The notes under the pieces: model-generated
What the model was told of the DNA's origin: nothing
The model's input: only the letters and a program-made list of their open reading frames with translations
Databases searched by the model: none
Source of the DNA: Streptomyces abyssomicinicus
GTDB taxonomy: Bacteria > Actinomycetota > Actinomycetes > Streptomycetales > Streptomycetaceae
Assembly (NCBI RefSeq): GCF_008974245.1
Contig: NZ_BBZI01000005.1
Location: 62,001 to 126,000, forward strand
DNA length: 64,000 nt
Direction: 5' to 3'
Shown here: in pieces, positions 34,088 to 40,629 of the stretch
Position numbering within the stretch: position 1 is the first letter of the stretch
How the letters are laid out: each line of letters starts with the position of its first letter
Made by a program: the position numbers and the translations under genes

Positions 34088-35041
34088 ATGAAGGCCTGGC
34101 AGTTCACCGACACCCATCAGCCGCTCGTGCTCAACGAGGTTCCCGAGCCGAAGGCCGCCCCCGGGGAGGTCGTCCTCGAGGTCAGGGCGGCGGGCCTGTG
34201 CCACTCGGACGTCGGCCTCCTGGAGGACGAGGGCTGGCTCGACATGCTGGCGAAGCGTCCGATCACCCCGGGCCATGAGGTCGCCGGTGTCATCACCGAG
34301 GTCGGCGAGGGCGTCGAGGGCTGGAAGGCGGGCGACCGCGTGGGCGTCTGCCCGACCGTCGAGGGCCACGGAGCCGTCGGCTACGCCTTCGACGGCGGGT
34401 ACGCGCCCCGGTGCGCCGTCCCGGCCGCCACGCTGGTCGCGCTGCCCGACTCCGTCTCGTTCGCACAGGGCGCGGCCGGCACCGACTCCGGCATGACCGC
34501 CTACCACGCCGTCGTCGCCAAGGGCGGCATCAAGAAGGGCGACCGGGTCGGCGTCATCGGCCTGGGCGGCCTCGGCCAGATCGGCGCCCGCGTCGCCGTG
34601 CTGACCGGCTGCGAGGTCTACGCCGCCGAACCCAACGAGAAGGTCTGGGAGCTCGGCCGGGAGATCGGCGTCAAGGAGATCGTCAAGGACGTCACCGAAC
34701 TCGCCGACAAGCAGCTCGACGTCATCGTCGACTACGCCGGTTTCGGCACCACCACCGCCGGCGCCGTCGAGGCGATCCGTCCGGGCGGCACCGTGGTCCA
34801 GGTGGGCATGGGCCGGCTGGAGTCCACCATCTCCACCAAGTCGCTGATCCTGAAGTCCGTGATCCTGCGCGGCTCCTGCGGCGGCGACATCGACGCGGTC
34901 AAGGGCGTCTACGCCCTGATGGCGGCGGGCGAGCTCTCTCCGCAGCTCACCCCGATCACCTTCGAGGAGATCTCCGACGGCCTGCGCCGCCTGGCCGAGG
35001 GCGGGGTCGTCGGACGTCTCGTCGCGGTGGCGGGCGAGTGA
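34088..35041 (+). CDS. Zinc alcohol dehydrogenase lacking the structural-zinc lobe
   Basis: The product is 317 residues. Catalytic zinc ligands are present: Cys in GLCHSD, His in PGHEVAG and Asp in GTDSGMTAYHA. The loop that normally carries four cysteines for the structural zinc is missing: GVCPTVEGHGAVGYAFDGG joins the two halves directly, which makes it ~30 residues shorter than its paralogue at 31950-32990. The nucleotide fold GLGGLGQIGARVAVLTG is intact. The ATG at 34088 follows AGGAGGG. The divergent TetR gene and operator suggest substrate-induced expression. Confidence 0.92.
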   Translation: MKAWQFTDTHQPLVLNEVPEPKAAPGEVVLEVRAAGLCHSDVGLLEDEGWLDMLAKRPITPGHEVAGVITEVGEGVEGWKAGDRVGVCPTVEGHGAVGYAFDGGYAPRCAVPAATLVALPDSVSFAQGAAGTDSGMTAYHAVVAKGGIKKGDRVGVIGLGGLGQIGARVAVLTGCEVYAAEPNEKVWELGREIGVKEIVKDVTELADKQLDVIVDYAGFGTTTAGAVEAIRPGGTVVQVGMGRLESTISTKSLILKSVILRGSCGGDIDAVKGVYALMAAGELSPQLTPITFEEISDGLRRLAEGGVVGRLVAVAGE

Positions 35042-35073
35042 CCCCGGCCGGCTGACGAGCCGGTCGCGCCACG

Positions 35074-35104
35074 GTGGCCGGGCCCCTCCTCGGGGCCCGG
35101 CCAC
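35074..35104. terminator. Hairpin terminator after the alcohol dehydrogenase
   Basis: A perfect 13-bp stem (35074-35086 with 35092-35104) with a 5-nt loop, 33 bp past the stop. Confidence 0.85.
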
Positions 35105-35141
35105 TCGTCGTCCCCCGGGCGTGGGTGCGCCCGGGTACGCG

Positions 35142-35182
35142 GGAGCCCCGCAGCCGGGCGGGAGGGGCGGCTGCGGGGCTCC
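35142..35182. terminator. Hairpin terminator after the YncE-like gene
   Basis: A 14-bp stem (35142-35155 with 35169-35182) with a 13-nt loop, 23 bp past the minus-strand stop at 35206. Confidence 0.8.
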
Positions 35183-35205
35183 GTCGGTGGGGGTGCGGGT
35201 GTGGC

Positions 35206-36276
35206 TCAGTGACCCAGGTCGATGCGGTAGGCGAAGTCGCCGCCCTCGGCGTTGGCGCCGGACTTGTCGACCACGTAGGCGATGCCGTCCTCGATCTCGA
35301 CGTGGTTCGGGTTGGCCTCGGTGACGAGGTTCTGGACCGTGCCGCGCTTGGGGTCGACGATCGAGACGGTGGCGGCGACGCGGTTGGCGACGACCAGCTT
35401 GCCCGTCCGGAAGTCGGTGCGGACGGACAGGGCGCCCTCGCCGGTCGGGATGGTCGCGGTGACGGTGCTGGTCCGCAGGTCGGTGACCGTGACGGTGCCG
35501 TCGGTCTGGTTGGCGGTGTACGCGGTCCTGCCGTTCTTGGACAGCGAGACCGAGATGGCGCCGGCGCCGGCCGGGTGCAGCTCCACGGTCTCCTTGTAGG
35601 GGGAGATCTCGATGATCTGGTCGCCGTTCAGGTCGCTCGCGTAGACCTTGCCGCTGCGCTCCTCGAGCGCCAGGCCGGCCGGGCGGGAGCCCTCGACGGT
35701 GACGCGGCGCTTCTCCTCGAAGGTGTCGGTGTCGAAGGCGACGACCTCGGCGGAGTTCACCGCGCTGACCCAGGCGGTGTCGCGGCGGGTGTCGATCACG
35801 ACCTCGCGGGCGTGGCTGACGTTCGGGATGAAGGCGAGGTGCTCGCCGGTCCGCTGGCTGTAGACGGCCACGCCGTTGTCGCGGGTGTTGGTGACCCAGA
35901 CGGTGTTGTTCTCGTCGTCCACCTCGACGCCGTAGACGGCCTCACGCGCGCCGGTCGTCTCGTTGACCAGCGGCGGGGTGATGGTGTCGATGACCTCGAG
36001 GGTGTCCGGGTCGAGCTTGAGCAGCGCGGTCTGGGTGACCGGCGGGCGTCCCACGGCGCTGGCGGCCCAGAGCACGTCGTTGCGCTCCGAGTAGGCGGTC
36101 TGGTACTGGCCCTTGGCGACGGCCGTCTTGGTCGCGATCGACGGGACGTCGTGCTTGCCGGCGCCCTTGCCGGCCTGGGGGCCGGCGGTGGCGGCCGGGA
36201 CCGCGAGGGAGAGGCCGGCGGCGGCGGCGACCGCGATCGCGGCGGCGCGACGGAGGGTGCGGGAGGTGTTGCGCAT
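35206..36276 (-). CDS. Secreted YncE-like beta-propeller protein under an iron box
   Basis: The product is 356 residues. A Sec signal peptide (~1-31, cleavage near PAATAG) is followed by about seven blades of the YVTN/YncE type, for example NNTVWVTNTRDNGVAVYS, RDTAWVSAVNSAEVVAFD and NGRTAYTANQTDGTVTV. Such proteins bind DNA, metals or partners; no catalytic residues are expected. A 19-bp iron box lies 54 bp upstream of the ATG, so iron starvation should induce it through a DmdR/IdeR repressor. E. coli YncE is also reported to be iron-regulated. Its neighbour, also iron-boxed, is a surface repeat protein, which suggests a joint role at the cell surface in iron limitation (inference). Confidence 0.9.
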   Translation of the reverse strand: MRNTSRTLRRAAAIAVAAAAGLSLAVPAATAGPQAGKGAGKHDVPSIATKTAVAKGQYQTAYSERNDVLWAASAVGRPPVTQTALLKLDPDTLEVIDTITPPLVNETTGAREAVYGVEVDDENNTVWVTNTRDNGVAVYSQRTGEHLAFIPNVSHAREVVIDTRRDTAWVSAVNSAEVVAFDTDTFEEKRRVTVEGSRPAGLALEERSGKVYASDLNGDQIIEISPYKETVELHPAGAGAISVSLSKNGRTAYTANQTDGTVTVTDLRTSTVTATIPTGEGALSVRTDFRTGKLVVANRVAATVSIVDPKRGTVQNLVTEANPNHVEIEDGIAYVVDKSGANAEGGDFAYRIDLGH

Positions 36277-36330
36277 GGGTGATCAAGCTCCTTGGGACGG
36301 TGCTCCGGAGAGCGTCTGACTGATCATAAC

Positions 36331-36349
36331 TTAGCTTAGCCTTACCTAA
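36331..36349. promoter_or_regulatory. Iron box (DmdR/IdeR operator) upstream of the YncE-like gene
   Basis: TTAGCTTAGCCTTACCTAA agrees closely with the 19-bp actinobacterial iron box TTAGGTTAGGCTAACCTAA. The position, 55-73 bp before the start codon, fits repression at the promoter. Confidence 0.85.
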
Positions 36350-36427
36350 CTTGAACCCCCATTCCCGCTATGGCCAATATCACAACTCCCTTGTTCCGTA
36401 AGGGAGTTGAGCGCCGGACACGCAAGA

Positions 36428-36479
36428 GCCGCCCTGCGCGGCGCAGTTCTCACATGAGTCGTGCGCCGCGCAGGGCGGC
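36428..36479 (-). terminator. Strong hairpin terminator after the surface repeat protein gene
   Basis: A perfect 18-bp stem (36428-36445 with 36462-36479) encloses a 16-nt loop, 21 bp past the stop codon at 36501. Confidence 0.88.
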
Positions 36480-36500
36480 CGGAGCGGGGGCGAGGCCGGT

Positions 36501-38516
36501 TCAGTCGCCGGTGGCGGTCCCGGCGGCCTTCGGCGACTGCGACGCGAACTTCGCGCGGCGCAGCACCAGGTAGCTCGCGGCCGCTGCGCCCGCCGCGCCG
36601 CCGGCCACGCCGCCGGCCGTGGACCAGGCGATGGTGGCGTAGGAGACGGGGGAGGCGGCGGCCGTCGTGGAGGCCGCGGCGGCGCCGTCGAGGGTCTCGG
36701 CGGCGGCCTCCGGGGCGGTCGTGGAGCCGGCCGCGGCCGCCCCGCTCCCGTCCGCGGCGACCACGGTGAAGTCGACCTTCAGCGTGGTGGGCGGGTTGGG
36801 CGCGAGGAAGCGGAACCAGTGCTCCCCGGCCGGGGTTTCGGCGGGGACCTCGACGTCGCCCTCGAAGCCGCCCTCCGCGTCGGTCTTCCACTGGCCGAGG
36901 ATCGCGTCGTCGTCCAGCTTGATGGTGACGGTCTCGTTCCCGGGGAACCTGGTCACCTTGAAGTGGATGCTGCCGCCCGGCTGGACCTCGCTGGCGGTGA
37001 TCTCCGCCTTGGCGCCCGCGGAGTTGGAGGCCGAGGCGGGTGCGCCGGTCGCGGCCGGGACCTCGCCCGTGCCGCCCGTGCCGGCGGGGCCGCCGGTGCC
37101 GGCGGAGCCGGGCTCGGCGCCGTCGGTGACGGTGAAGTCGGCGCGCAGGCTGGTGGAGGGGTCCGGTGCCAGGAAGCGCAGCCAGTGCGCGCCCTTGGTG
37201 GTGCCGTCGGGGACGGTGACGCTGCCGGAGAAGGAGCCGTCGGTGCCGATGGTCCACTGGCCGAGGATGTCGGAGTCGTCCAGCTTGACGGTCAGGCGCC
37301 GGCCCGGCGGGAAGCCGGTGACCCGGAAGGAGACCTTGCCGCCCGCCTTGACGTCGGCACCGGCGGTGATGGACGCGGACGCGCCGCTGCTGGTGCCTCC
37401 GCCGGTGGAACCGGAACCGCCCTTGGACCCGCCGCCCGACCCGCCGGTGGAGCCGCCCGTCGACCCGCCGCCCGTCGACCCGCCGTTGCCGCCCCCGGAG
37501 CCGCCGGTCGCATCGCCCGAACCGCCGGTGGAGCCGCCCGAGCCGGAGCCGCCGCCGGTGGAGGTCACCGTGAAGTCGGCGCGCAGGCTGGTGGAGGGGT
37601 CGGGGGCCAGGATGCGCAGCCAGTGGGCGCCCTTGGCGGTGCCCGCGGGGACGGTGACGGTACCGGAGAAGGTGCCGTCCGCCGCGATCGCGTCGTCCCA
37701 CTGCTTGAGTATCTTGTCGTCGTCGAGCTTGACGGTGATCTTCTGCCCCGGGGTGAAGCCGGAGAGCGCGAACGACACCTTGCCGCCCGCCGCCACCGAG
37801 GAACCCGCGGTGATCACGGCCTTCGGGGCGGCGGGCGCGGGCGCGGTGACCTCGAGGGGGGAACTCTTCACGCTGGTGCCGGTTGCCAGGAAGCGCAGCC
37901 AGTGGTCTCCCGCGGCGGTGCCGGCGGGGATGGTGACGCTGCCGGAGAAGGAGCCGTCGGCGCCCGTGGTGAACTGGGCCACCAGGTCCGCGTCGTCGAG
38001 CTTGACGCTCAGCTTCACCCCGGACGGGAATCCGCTCACGCGGAACGGCACGCTCTCCCCGGCCCGGACCGAGGAGGCCAGCAGCTCGGCCGCCGGGACG
38101 CGGACGCCGAACTCGACCGGGACGGAGGTGCCCGGGGCGAGGAAGTGCAGGGTGTGCGTGCCCGCGACCGCGTCCGCGGGCACGGTGACCGAGCCGGAGA
38201 CCGAGCCGTCCGTGCCGACGGTGAACCGGCCGAGCTGCGTGACCTTGTCCAGCTTGACCGTGAGGGTCTCACCGGCCGGGAAGTCCTTCACCGAGAAGGA
38301 GAGCTGCGCGCCCGCGGCGGCCGACGGGGACCCCAGGGAGACCGAGGGGGCGACGTCGGCGGCCGCCCGTGCGGCGGGGCCGGTCTCGTTCTGGCCCGCG
38401 CCGATCGCCGGGGAGGTCAGCGCGCCGATGGTGAGCGCGGCGCCGGCGGTGGCGGCGGCGAGCTTGCCCAGGCGGCCGGGGGAACGGGGGGCGCGGTCGG
38501 CTCTGAAGGGAGGCAT
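36501..38516 (-). CDS. Iron-box-controlled surface protein with five Ig-like repeats and C-terminal membrane anchor
   Basis: The product is 671 residues. A signal peptide (~1-40) is followed by five ~80-residue repeats, each reading roughly AGxxVxFxVxGFPxGxxLTVKLDD..GxxxxGTDGSFSG, then VTVPAGT and HWLRFLAP. Repeats 1-3 are contiguous, a ~60-residue Gly/Ser linker follows, then repeats 4 and 5. A C-terminal hydrophobic helix (ATIAWSTAGGVAGGAAGAAAASYLVL) with basic residues after it anchors the protein in the membrane; there is no LPXTG. I do not recognise the repeat as the HtaA heme domain. A near-perfect iron box upstream indicates induction by iron starvation. A role in binding an iron source or adhesion is inference. 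Confidence 0.88.
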   Translation of the reverse strand: MPPFRADRAPRSPGRLGKLAAATAGAALTIGALTSPAIGAGQNETGPAARAAADVAPSVSLGSPSAAAGAQLSFSVKDFPAGETLTVKLDKVTQLGRFTVGTDGSVSGSVTVPADAVAGTHTLHFLAPGTSVPVEFGVRVPAAELLASSVRAGESVPFRVSGFPSGVKLSVKLDDADLVAQFTTGADGSFSGSVTIPAGTAAGDHWLRFLATGTSVKSSPLEVTAPAPAAPKAVITAGSSVAAGGKVSFALSGFTPGQKITVKLDDDKILKQWDDAIAADGTFSGTVTVPAGTAKGAHWLRILAPDPSTSLRADFTVTSTGGGSGSGGSTGGSGDATGGSGGGNGGSTGGGSTGGSTGGSGGGSKGGSGSTGGGTSSGASASITAGADVKAGGKVSFRVTGFPPGRRLTVKLDDSDILGQWTIGTDGSFSGSVTVPDGTTKGAHWLRFLAPDPSTSLRADFTVTDGAEPGSAGTGGPAGTGGTGEVPAATGAPASASNSAGAKAEITASEVQPGGSIHFKVTRFPGNETVTIKLDDDAILGQWKTDAEGGFEGDVEVPAETPAGEHWFRFLAPNPPTTLKVDFTVVAADGSGAAAAGSTTAPEAAAETLDGAAAASTTAAASPVSYATIAWSTAGGVAGGAAGAAAASYLVLRRAKFASQSPKAAGTATGD
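37129..37680 (-). repeat. Intragenic DNA direct repeat within the surface protein
   Basis: Segments 37129-37242 and 37566-37680 are near-identical for the first ~80 bp. They encode the end of repeats 4 and 3 of the surface protein, with the Gly/Ser linker between them. Recombination between them would delete or add one repeat plus the linker. Confidence 0.7.
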
Positions 38517-38602
38517 GGCTGCGGATGCTCCTGATGGGGCGAAGGGTGTGAAAAGCCCAAGAAGAAGGCGTGGAGACAGGGCTGAGGCCCTGTGCGACGA
38601 GC

Positions 38603-38621
38603 TTAGGTTAGCCTAACCAAA
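38603..38621. promoter_or_regulatory. Iron box (DmdR/IdeR operator) upstream of the surface repeat protein gene
   Basis: The core TTAGGTTAGCCTAACCAAA is almost identical to the iron-box consensus and contains a nearly perfect palindrome. It lies 87-105 bp before the ATG at 38516. Confidence 0.9.
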
Positions 38622-38759
38622 GTTCGGCTGTGCGGGGTGGGTGCGGGCGAAAGCACCCGGCCCCGCACGGTGTTAGCCCGTCCGCCGCGCACGACGTGCC
38701 GCTCCGGCGCCTGCGGCGCACCCTCGGAAGGACCAGACGTCACGGCGGAAGGACCGCGG

Positions 38760-39161
38760 ATGAGCGGGCATGCGGGCACCGGGAGCAAACAGCTGCTGGC
38801 CGAGGGCGGCATCACCTTCGCGGGGATGCTGCTGGGCGTCTCCGGAGTGGTGACGGCGCTCCAGGGCATCGCCGCGCTCGCCGGTGACGACGTGTACCGC
38901 CGGATCGGCTCCTACGTCTTCGAGTTCAGCCTCACCGGCTGGGGCGTCTTCCACCTGGTGGTCGGCGTGCTGCTGCTGGTCACCGGACTGGGGCTGCTGA
39001 GCGGGCAGGCCTGGGCGCGGATCGTCGGCCTGATGCTGGCCGTGATCAGCCTGATCGACCAGTTCGTCTTCCTGCCCTACGCCCCCGTCTGGTCGGTCCT
39101 GCTGATCGCCTTCTACGTGTTCGTCATCTGGTCGCTGGCCACCTACCGGCCGACCCGGTGA
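38760..39161 (+). CDS. DUF7144 family small membrane protein
   Basis: The product is 133 residues with four membrane helices. Family features are clear: GGITFAGMLLGVSGVVTALQGIAAL, DDVYRRIGSYVFEFSLTGWGVFHLVVG, QAWARIVGLMLA and FLPYAPVWSVLLIA. The ATG at 38760 follows GGAAGG. It is a widespread actinobacterial membrane protein of unknown function. Confidence 0.88.
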   Translation: MSGHAGTGSKQLLAEGGITFAGMLLGVSGVVTALQGIAALAGDDVYRRIGSYVFEFSLTGWGVFHLVVGVLLLVTGLGLLSGQAWARIVGLMLAVISLIDQFVFLPYAPVWSVLLIAFYVFVIWSLATYRPTR

Positions 39162-39225
39162 GCCGCGTCCCGGTCCGCCGCCGCCCGGTCCGCCGCGGCC
39201 CGGTGAGCCGGACGCCCGGTGGCGC

Positions 39226-39498
39226 TCAGCCGCGCTCGCGGGAGTGGCCGAAGAGGACGCGGTAGGCGATCAGCAGCACCAGGGCGCCGCCGACCGCGGA
39301 CACCCAGGTCGCGGGGTCGTAGAAGTCCCGGTCGACCGGGCGGTCGAAGAAGCGGGCGGACAGCCAGCCGCCCAGGAACGCCCCGACCACCCCGATGAGG
39401 GTGGTGCCGATCAGGCCGCCCGGATCCCGGCCCGGCATCAGCACCTTGGCGATCGCCCCGGCGACCAGCCCCAGCACCACCCACGCCACGACACCCAT
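39226..39498 (-). CDS. GlsB/YeaQ/YmgE-family stress membrane protein
   Basis: The product is 90 residues with three helices and two Gly-rich family blocks: LGLVAGAIAKVLMPGRDPGGLIGTTLIGVVGAFLGG. The ATG at 39498 follows GGAGGAAG. Transglycosylase-associated proteins of this family are usually induced by envelope or general stress. The role is not further defined here. Confidence 0.92.
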   Translation of the reverse strand: MGVVAWVVLGLVAGAIAKVLMPGRDPGGLIGTTLIGVVGAFLGGWLSARFFDRPVDRDFYDPATWVSAVGGALVLLIAYRVLFGHSRERG

Positions 39499-39599
39499 GT
39501 CCGCTTCCTCCGCTTCCCGCGCGCTTCCTTCCCGTTCGGTTCCCCGGCCGGTAAGGGGTTCCTGCCCAACGACACGGCAGGTCACGCCAGGATGGGCGG

Positions 39600-40532
39600 A
39601 TGCAGCGAACGGACGACGACTTCGACGTACTGGTCCTCGGCGGCGCGGGTGTGGACACCATCGTGTACGTACCCGGACTGCCCCTCGAGGACGCCGACAG
39701 CAGGCTGGTGGAGGGCATCGAGGCCCGGGCCGGCCACACCGGCGACTTCGTGGCGCTCGGCCTGAGCGAACTCGGGCTGAGGGTCCACCACCTCGACGTG
39801 GTCGGTGACGACCCGGAGGGCGAGCTGGTGCGCGCCTTCCACCGGGAGAGGGGCATCCCGCTGACCGCCCCGCCGGCCCCGAAGGGCACCCGGCGGGCCG
39901 TGAACCTGGTCGGCCCGGACGGACGCCGCTCCTCCCTCTACGACGGGGCCCGGGGCGGCGGCCACTACCCCGAGGAGACGGTCGCCGCCCTCGCGGCGAG
40001 GTGCCGGCACGCGCACGTCTCCATCACCCAGCCCTGCGAACGCGCCCTGCCCGTGCTGCGGAAGGCGGGCGTGACCGTCTCGACCGACCTGCACGACTGG
40101 GACGGCGAGGCCGCGCACCACCTGCCCTACGCCCTCGGCGCGGACCTGGTGTTCGTCTCCGCCGCGGCGCTGCCCGCGGACCCCGGGCCGACGATGCGCC
40201 GCATCGCCCGCGAGGGCCGGGCGCGCGTGGTGGTGGTCACCGCGGGCGCCGAGGGCGCGCTCCAGCTTGCCGACGGCACGCTCAGCCGCATCGCCCCCGC
40301 CGAGCCGCCCGCGCCGGTGGTCGACTCCAACGGCGCGGGGGACGCCTTCGCGGCCGGCTACCTGTACGGGTGGCTGCGCGGCGAACCGGCGGAGCGGTGC
40401 GGACGGTTCGGCGCGGTCGCCGGGGCCTACGCCTGCACCGTCCCGGCGACCGCCGCGCGCGCCGTGGACGCCGCCGCGCTGCTCGCCGCCGCCGGCGAGG
40501 CGCCCGGCCGCTCCGCGGGGGCCGGCTCCTAG
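39600..40532 (+). CDS. PfkB-family carbohydrate/nucleoside kinase
   Basis: The product is 310 residues of ribokinase fold. The N-terminal signature has GGAGVDTIVYVPGLP and the substrate Gly-rich region GHTGDFVALGLSELG; the C-terminal PfkB signature DSNGAGDAFAAGYLYG contains the catalytic Asp and anion hole. Substrate unknown. The Gly-Ala-Gly-Asp motif shows it is active. It precedes the Mrp operon by 97 bp on the same strand but is not obviously related to it. Confidence 0.9.
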   Translation: MQRTDDDFDVLVLGGAGVDTIVYVPGLPLEDADSRLVEGIEARAGHTGDFVALGLSELGLRVHHLDVVGDDPEGELVRAFHRERGIPLTAPPAPKGTRRAVNLVGPDGRRSSLYDGARGGGHYPEETVAALAARCRHAHVSITQPCERALPVLRKAGVTVSTDLHDWDGEAAHHLPYALGADLVFVSAAALPADPGPTMRRIAREGRARVVVVTAGAEGALQLADGTLSRIAPAEPPAPVVDSNGAGDAFAAGYLYGWLRGEPAERCGRFGAVAGAYACTVPATAARAVDAAALLAAAGEAPGRSAGAGS

Positions 40533-40629
40533 GCCATGTAGGGCAGTACGGGAGGCGCGCGGCGACCAGGACGTTAAGGGTGGAGCGGACAGGGAACCGG
40601 AGGCACACCGCCCAGCGTCCGGAGGTCGC

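Noticed and set aside
36501..38516. HtaA heme-transport domains in the iron-regulated surface protein
   Set aside because: The repeats do not show the HtaA signature; they look Ig-like, so heme binding is not claimed.
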